8,724 nt of DNA, from NCBI GenBank assembly GCA_903953615.1, contig CAJBKH010000083.1, positions 1 to 8,724 on the forward strand, in the 5' to 3' direction. The position numbers and the translations under genes are program-made. Below the pieces are notes generated by a model. The model searched no databases. It saw only the letters and a list, made by a program, of their open reading frames with translations, and had not been told where the DNA came from. Each line of letters starts with the position of its first letter. Within the stretch, counting starts at the first letter, position 1. This document shows, piece by piece, positions 6,529 to 8,724 of the stretch. The DNA comes from an uncultured Bacteroidota bacterium (GTDB lineage Bacteria; Bacteroidota; Bacteroidia; NS11-12g; UBA955).

Positions 6529-6536
6529 CAAAATTA
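6529..6536 (-). promoter_or_regulatory. -7 promoter element TAATTTTG of the SGNH-kdsC unit
   Basis: On the minus strand the bases read TAATTTTG, an exact TAnnTTTG match, followed by 5 nt and then ATG at 6523. This sets the likely transcription start at or next to the start codon. It also supports ATG 6523 over the TTG codon at 6526. No -33 TTG is seen at the usual distance. Confidence 0.6.
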
Positions 6537-6591
6537 GTGTTTTCAGCCGTCTATTATGAAATTGTAAACGAATGATATAAACAATGTGCAC

Positions 6592-6607
6592 TATTTAGCG
6601 CTAAATA
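6592..6607. promoter_or_regulatory. Perfect 16-nt palindrome abutting the pyrH promoter, possible operator
   Basis: TATTTAGCGCTAAATA is a perfect palindrome of 16 nt ending 3 nt before the pyrH -7 element. In the 100-nt divergent gap it occupies the stretch between the expected -33 and -7 positions of pyrH, where a bound dimer would block or replace normal sigma contacts. It lies 56 nt from the -7 element of the divergent SGNH gene. No regulator gene is nearby. Confidence 0.4.
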
Positions 6608-6610
6608 TTA

Positions 6611-6618
6611 TAATTTTG
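6611..6618 (+). promoter_or_regulatory. -7 promoter element TAATTTTG of pyrH
   Basis: TAATTTTG is an exact TAnnTTTG match followed by 5 nt (TGGCC) and ATG at 6624. Spacing and sequence are the same as at the divergent SGNH gene. The last G of the element is the first base of a GTG codon that would otherwise give a start two residues longer. That GTG should lie upstream of the transcript, so ATG 6624 is the start. Confidence 0.6.
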
Positions 6619-6623
6619 TGGCC

Positions 6624-7331
6624 ATGAAATACAAAAGGATACTGCTAAAATTGAGTGGCGAGGCATTGATGGGAGAGAAGGAATTTGGGATTGATGCTAG
6701 AATTTTAGAGGCCTATGCCAACGAAATTAAAGCAACTGTCGCCTTAGGGGTCGAAGTGGCGATTGTCATTGGAGGCGGTAATATTTTTAGAGGTGTTCAA
6801 GGGGTGCAAGGCGGAGTAGTAGATAGAGCACAGGGCGATTACATGGGTATGCTAGCCACTGTGATTAATGCCATGGCTTTGCAAGGTGCACTCGAAAAAT
6901 TAGAAGTTAAAACCAGGTTGCAATCGGCCATTAAAATGGAACAAATTTGCGAACCTTTTATACGCAGAAGAGCCGTTCGTCATTTAGAAAAAGGACGAGT
7001 GGTGATCTTCGGAGCAGGTACCGGTAATCCATATTTCACAACCGATACAGCTGCCTCTTTGAGAGCAGTAGAGATAGAGGCTGATGTTATTCTAAAAGGT
7101 ACCAGAGTGGATGGCGTATATACAGCCGATCCTGAAAAGCACAGCGATGCTAAGAAGTACGATGTGGTAAGTTTCTCTGAAGTATACGAGCGCGGTTTAA
7201 ACATCATGGACCTTACAGCTATTACTTTGTGTCAAGAAAATAACTTGCCAATTGTAGTGTTTGATATGAATAAACAAGGCAACCTAAAACGCCTAATGGA
7301 AGGCGAAAAGGTTGGTACCTTGGTGAGTTAA
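6624..7331 (+). CDS. pyrH: UMP kinase
   Basis: PyrH phosphorylates UMP to UDP with ATP, the first committed kinase step from UMP to UTP and CTP. It is a cytoplasmic hexamer of the amino acid kinase fold. The length, 235 residues from ATG 6624, matches the bacterial enzyme. Visible motifs are KLSGEALMG (9-17, phosphate-binding Lys9), GGGNIFRG (50-57), GDYMGMLATVINAMALQ (71-87), FGAGTGNPYFTTDTAA (129-144; UMP-binding region), KGTRVDGVYTADP (158-170) and the C-terminal PIVVFDM...GNL (209-221). Nothing essential is missing. The usual bacterial neighbour frr is absent directly downstream. A 70-residue membrane protein follows after 22 nt instead, and then tag. A palindrome next to the promoter suggests specific control, in addition to the allosteric control by UTP and GTP known for the family. 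Confidence 0.97.
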   Translation: MKYKRILLKLSGEALMGEKEFGIDARILEAYANEIKATVALGVEVAIVIGGGNIFRGVQGVQGGVVDRAQGDYMGMLATVINAMALQGALEKLEVKTRLQSAIKMEQICEPFIRRRAVRHLEKGRVVIFGAGTGNPYFTTDTAASLRAVEIEADVILKGTRVDGVYTADPEKHSDAKKYDVVSFSEVYERGLNIMDLTAITLCQENNLPIVVFDMNKQGNLKRLMEGEKVGTLVS

Positions 7332-7353
7332 TCCTAGCCACCTCTTCTTATTC

Positions 7354-7566
7354 ATGAATAAGCACAAATTAAAAATGACCATTTTGGTATGGGTGAGTAT
7401 TTATCCGCTTATCACCTTGGTTTTTGTATTTTTTGGTCAATATTTGCTTATGCTACCGTTGCTTCTAAGAACTTTAGTGCTAACTCTATTTTTGGTACCC
7501 GCTATGGTATTTGTACTTTTGCCTTTCTGGACCAAAGTCGCTAAACGCCTCTTTAAAAATTGGTAA
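7354..7566 (+). CDS. Small two-helix membrane protein, like the C-terminal hairpin of COG3224 proteins
   Basis: The 70-residue protein is nearly all hydrophobic, with TM helices at about residues 8-28 and 36-57 and a basic tail (KVAKRLFKNW) likely on the cytoplasmic side. The segments LVWVSIYPLITLVF (11-24) and LPLLLRTLVLTLFLVPAMVFVLLPFWTK (34-61) resemble the C-terminal two-helix part of proteins that pair an antibiotic-biosynthesis-monooxygenase (ABM) domain with a membrane hairpin (COG3224). Here no ABM domain is attached, and the sequence before the ATG is the pyrH 3' end, so it is a stand-alone form. This link is recalled similarity. The gene sits 22 nt after pyrH and 7 nt before tag, in the same direction, supporting a real gene in the same transcript. 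Function unknown. Confidence 0.75.
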   Translation: MNKHKLKMTILVWVSIYPLITLVFVFFGQYLLMLPLLLRTLVLTLFLVPAMVFVLLPFWTKVAKRLFKNW

Positions 7567-7573
7567 AGTTTAT

Positions 7574-8122
7574 ATGGAAAAACCTAAGTCATATTGCGAA
7601 GCTGTGGCCTTAATGGAGCCAACCAACGTTCACAAAATATACCACGATACCGCTTATGGTTTTAGTATCGATGACGATAATGAATTGTTTGAACGCTTGG
7701 TATTAGAGATTAATCAGGCAGGCCTCAGTTGGACGACTATTCTCAACAAACAACAGAATTTCAAAAAGGCTTTTCATAATTTTGAGATTAAAAAAGTAGC
7801 AGCTTATACTGAGAAAGACAGCGCGCGCTTATTGAGCGATGCAGGCATTATTCGCAACAGATTGAAAGTAAATGCAGCCATTGTAAATGCACAAAGAATT
7901 TTAGACATTCAAAAAGAACACCAATCGTTTAAAAATTGGCTGCTATTGCACCACCCTAAAACGAAAGCAGAATGGGTGGAATTATTTAAGAAAACTTTCT
8001 TGTTTACCGGTGGCGAAATCGTGAATGAATTTTTAATGAGCATAGGATTACTCGAAGGGGCACACATTCCAAGTTGCCCAATTCATAAGCATTTGCAGCA
8101 ACAAAAGCTTAAGGCCAAATAA
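7574..8122 (+). CDS. tag: DNA-3-methyladenine glycosylase I
   Basis: Tag removes 3-methyladenine from alkylated DNA, starting base excision repair. The 182-residue protein has close to the normal length. The zinc snap is complete: C8 and H24 near the N terminus, H164 and C168 (HIPSC) near the C terminus, matching C4/H17/H175/C179 of E. coli Tag. Base-pocket residues correspond in order and spacing: Y23 (YHD), E45 (LEINQAGLSW) and W53. LLSDAGIIRNRLKVNAAI (86-103) is the family helix-hairpin-helix region, and FLFTGGEI (142-149) matches the conserved F.F.G segment. The Trp usually near the first Cys (CxW) is absent here (CEA). The start is ATG 7574, 7 nt after the previous gene. An in-frame ATG at 7511 would add 21 unrelated residues inside that gene. 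The 3' end overlaps the convergent LysE-family gene by 14 nt. Confidence 0.93.
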   Translation: MEKPKSYCEAVALMEPTNVHKIYHDTAYGFSIDDDNELFERLVLEINQAGLSWTTILNKQQNFKKAFHNFEIKKVAAYTEKDSARLLSDAGIIRNRLKVNAAIVNAQRILDIQKEHQSFKNWLLLHHPKTKAEWVELFKKTFLFTGGEIVNEFLMSIGLLEGAHIPSCPIHKHLQQQKLKAK

Positions 8123-8724
8123 AGACTAAGGTGAGTTTGATGCCTATCCCAATAAAGATCAAACCCGAGATTTGATTCACGCGTTTTAATACTTTTGGGG
8201 TAATCCATTGCTTTACTTTCGAAGCACCAAATGCCACTAAAATTTCTACTAAAAAAATGGCGCACAAGCTGGCCAAAAAGAAATAGGTTTTGTCGTGCAA
8301 TGTGTAATTAAAACGAATGGTGAGCATGGTGCTAATGGCCAACCAACTGAAGAAATTGACAGGGTTTAAGAGGTTCAATAAGAAACCATTCATAAAAAAC
8401 AGCCAATTACTTCTTTTCTCTTCTCCCATTAATTTGCCTTCCATCATTTTAGGATTGGCTTTAATAATCATCACAGCACCCATAATAATTAAGACAATGC
8501 CACCAACGGTTGAAATTTGCATTTGATAGTTTTTTAAAAAGATAGCAAAGCCATCGCTCAATAAAGCCAAAGAAATGAAGATCACATCGCAGGCTACAAC
8601 CCCTGCGGCAATAAAAAAACCACTTTTATAGCCATATTGCAAGCTATTGCGCAACAGCGAAAAGAACACGGTGCCAAGCATTAAACTTAGCGCCATGCCT
8701 GTTACAAAGCCCTCCCAAACAACA
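8109..8724 (-). CDS. LysE-family amino-acid/metabolite exporter (5' end outside window)
   Basis: The protein is a hydrophobic LysE/RhtB-type translocator of the inner membrane, a family exporting amino acids or related small molecules by antiport. About 200 residues are visible. An in-frame ATG exists at 8696, but the frame stays open to the window edge and reads EGFVTGMALSLMLGTVFF. This looks like the normal first TM helix of the family, so the true start lies upstream of the window. The first helix has LGT where many LysE proteins have PGP. The central motif NLLNPVNFFSWL matches the conserved NP region after the charged loop (KMMEGKLMGEEKR). The final helix follows KRVNQISGLIFIGIGIKL. Substrate unknown. 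Its last 14 nt overlap the convergent tag gene, leaving no room for a terminator between the two. Confidence 0.88.
   Translation of the reverse strand, partial: VVWEGFVTGMALSLMLGTVFFSLLRNSLQYGYKSGFFIAAGVVACDVIFISLALLSDGFAIFLKNYQMQISTVGGIVLIIMGAVMIIKANPKMMEGKLMGEEKRSNWLFFMNGFLLNLLNPVNFFSWLAISTMLTIRFNYTLHDKTYFFLASLCAIFLVEILVAFGASKVKQWITPKVLKRVNQISGLIFIGIGIKLTLVFIWP

Noticed and set aside
6618..6623. GTG start for pyrH
   Set aside because: The GTG overlaps the -7 element. ATG 6624 gives the standard MKYKRILLKLSGEAL start.
7511..7573. Longer start for tag
   Set aside because: The added 21 residues lie inside the preceding membrane-protein gene and do not resemble the Tag N terminus, while ATG 7574 places the zinc Cys correctly.
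1..8724. Search for a defence system, toxin-antitoxin pair, CRISPR array, transposon or phage gene
   Set aside because: None of the gene families, repeat arrays or terminal repeats of such elements is visible. The genes are mostly housekeeping with uniform base use.

Overview
The window looks like ordinary chromosomal DNA from a Gram-negative member of the Bacteroidota. Four things support this. The DNA is AT-rich and genes lack recognisable Shine-Dalgarno sequences. Several genes have the Bacteroidota-type -7 element TAnnTTTG a few bases before the ATG. Many protein families have Bacteroidota-style sequences, for example the KdsC 'ISGG' motif and the lipoprotein MsrB. A KdsC-type phosphatase implies an LPS containing Kdo. 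I see no mobile element, CRISPR array, rRNA or tRNA, and no gene-free stretch over about 100 bases. The genus cannot be told from the sequence.

Layout. (1) Bases 1-629, plus strand: the 3' end of a large protein of unknown function whose last ~200 residues carry an HRGH...GSCGG pattern. It ends in a candidate intrinsic terminator. (2) Bases 636-2672, minus strand: a two-gene unit, a secreted Cys-rich protein of unknown function followed by a 12-TM MFS transporter. (3) Bases 2751-4838, plus strand: a lipoprotein methionine sulfoxide reductase (msrB), a secreted seven-repeat WD40-like protein, and a RidA-family deaminase resembling 2-aminomuconate deaminase. The last two abut as TAG|ATG. (4) Bases 4937-6523, minus strand: a membrane-anchored SGNH hydrolase followed 9 nt later by kdsC, probably cotranscribed. 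(5) Bases 6624-8122, plus strand: pyrH (UMP kinase), a 70-residue two-helix membrane protein, and tag (3-methyladenine DNA glycosylase I), closely spaced and probably one transcript. (6) Bases 8109-8724, minus strand: a LysE-family exporter that runs off the window and overlaps the tag 3' end by 14 nt.

Most genes are housekeeping: pyrimidine nucleotide supply, DNA alkylation repair, Kdo synthesis, oxidative protein repair, and clearance of reactive enamine/imine or aminomuconate. No clearly new multi-gene system is visible. The points most worth following are the possible clan CD-like His/Cys dyad in the first protein, a perfect 16-nt palindrome against the pyrH promoter, a repeated promoter geometry implying leaderless mRNAs, a perfect 20-nt palindrome between convergent genes, and an SGNH hydrolase whose block III Asn is replaced by Asp.
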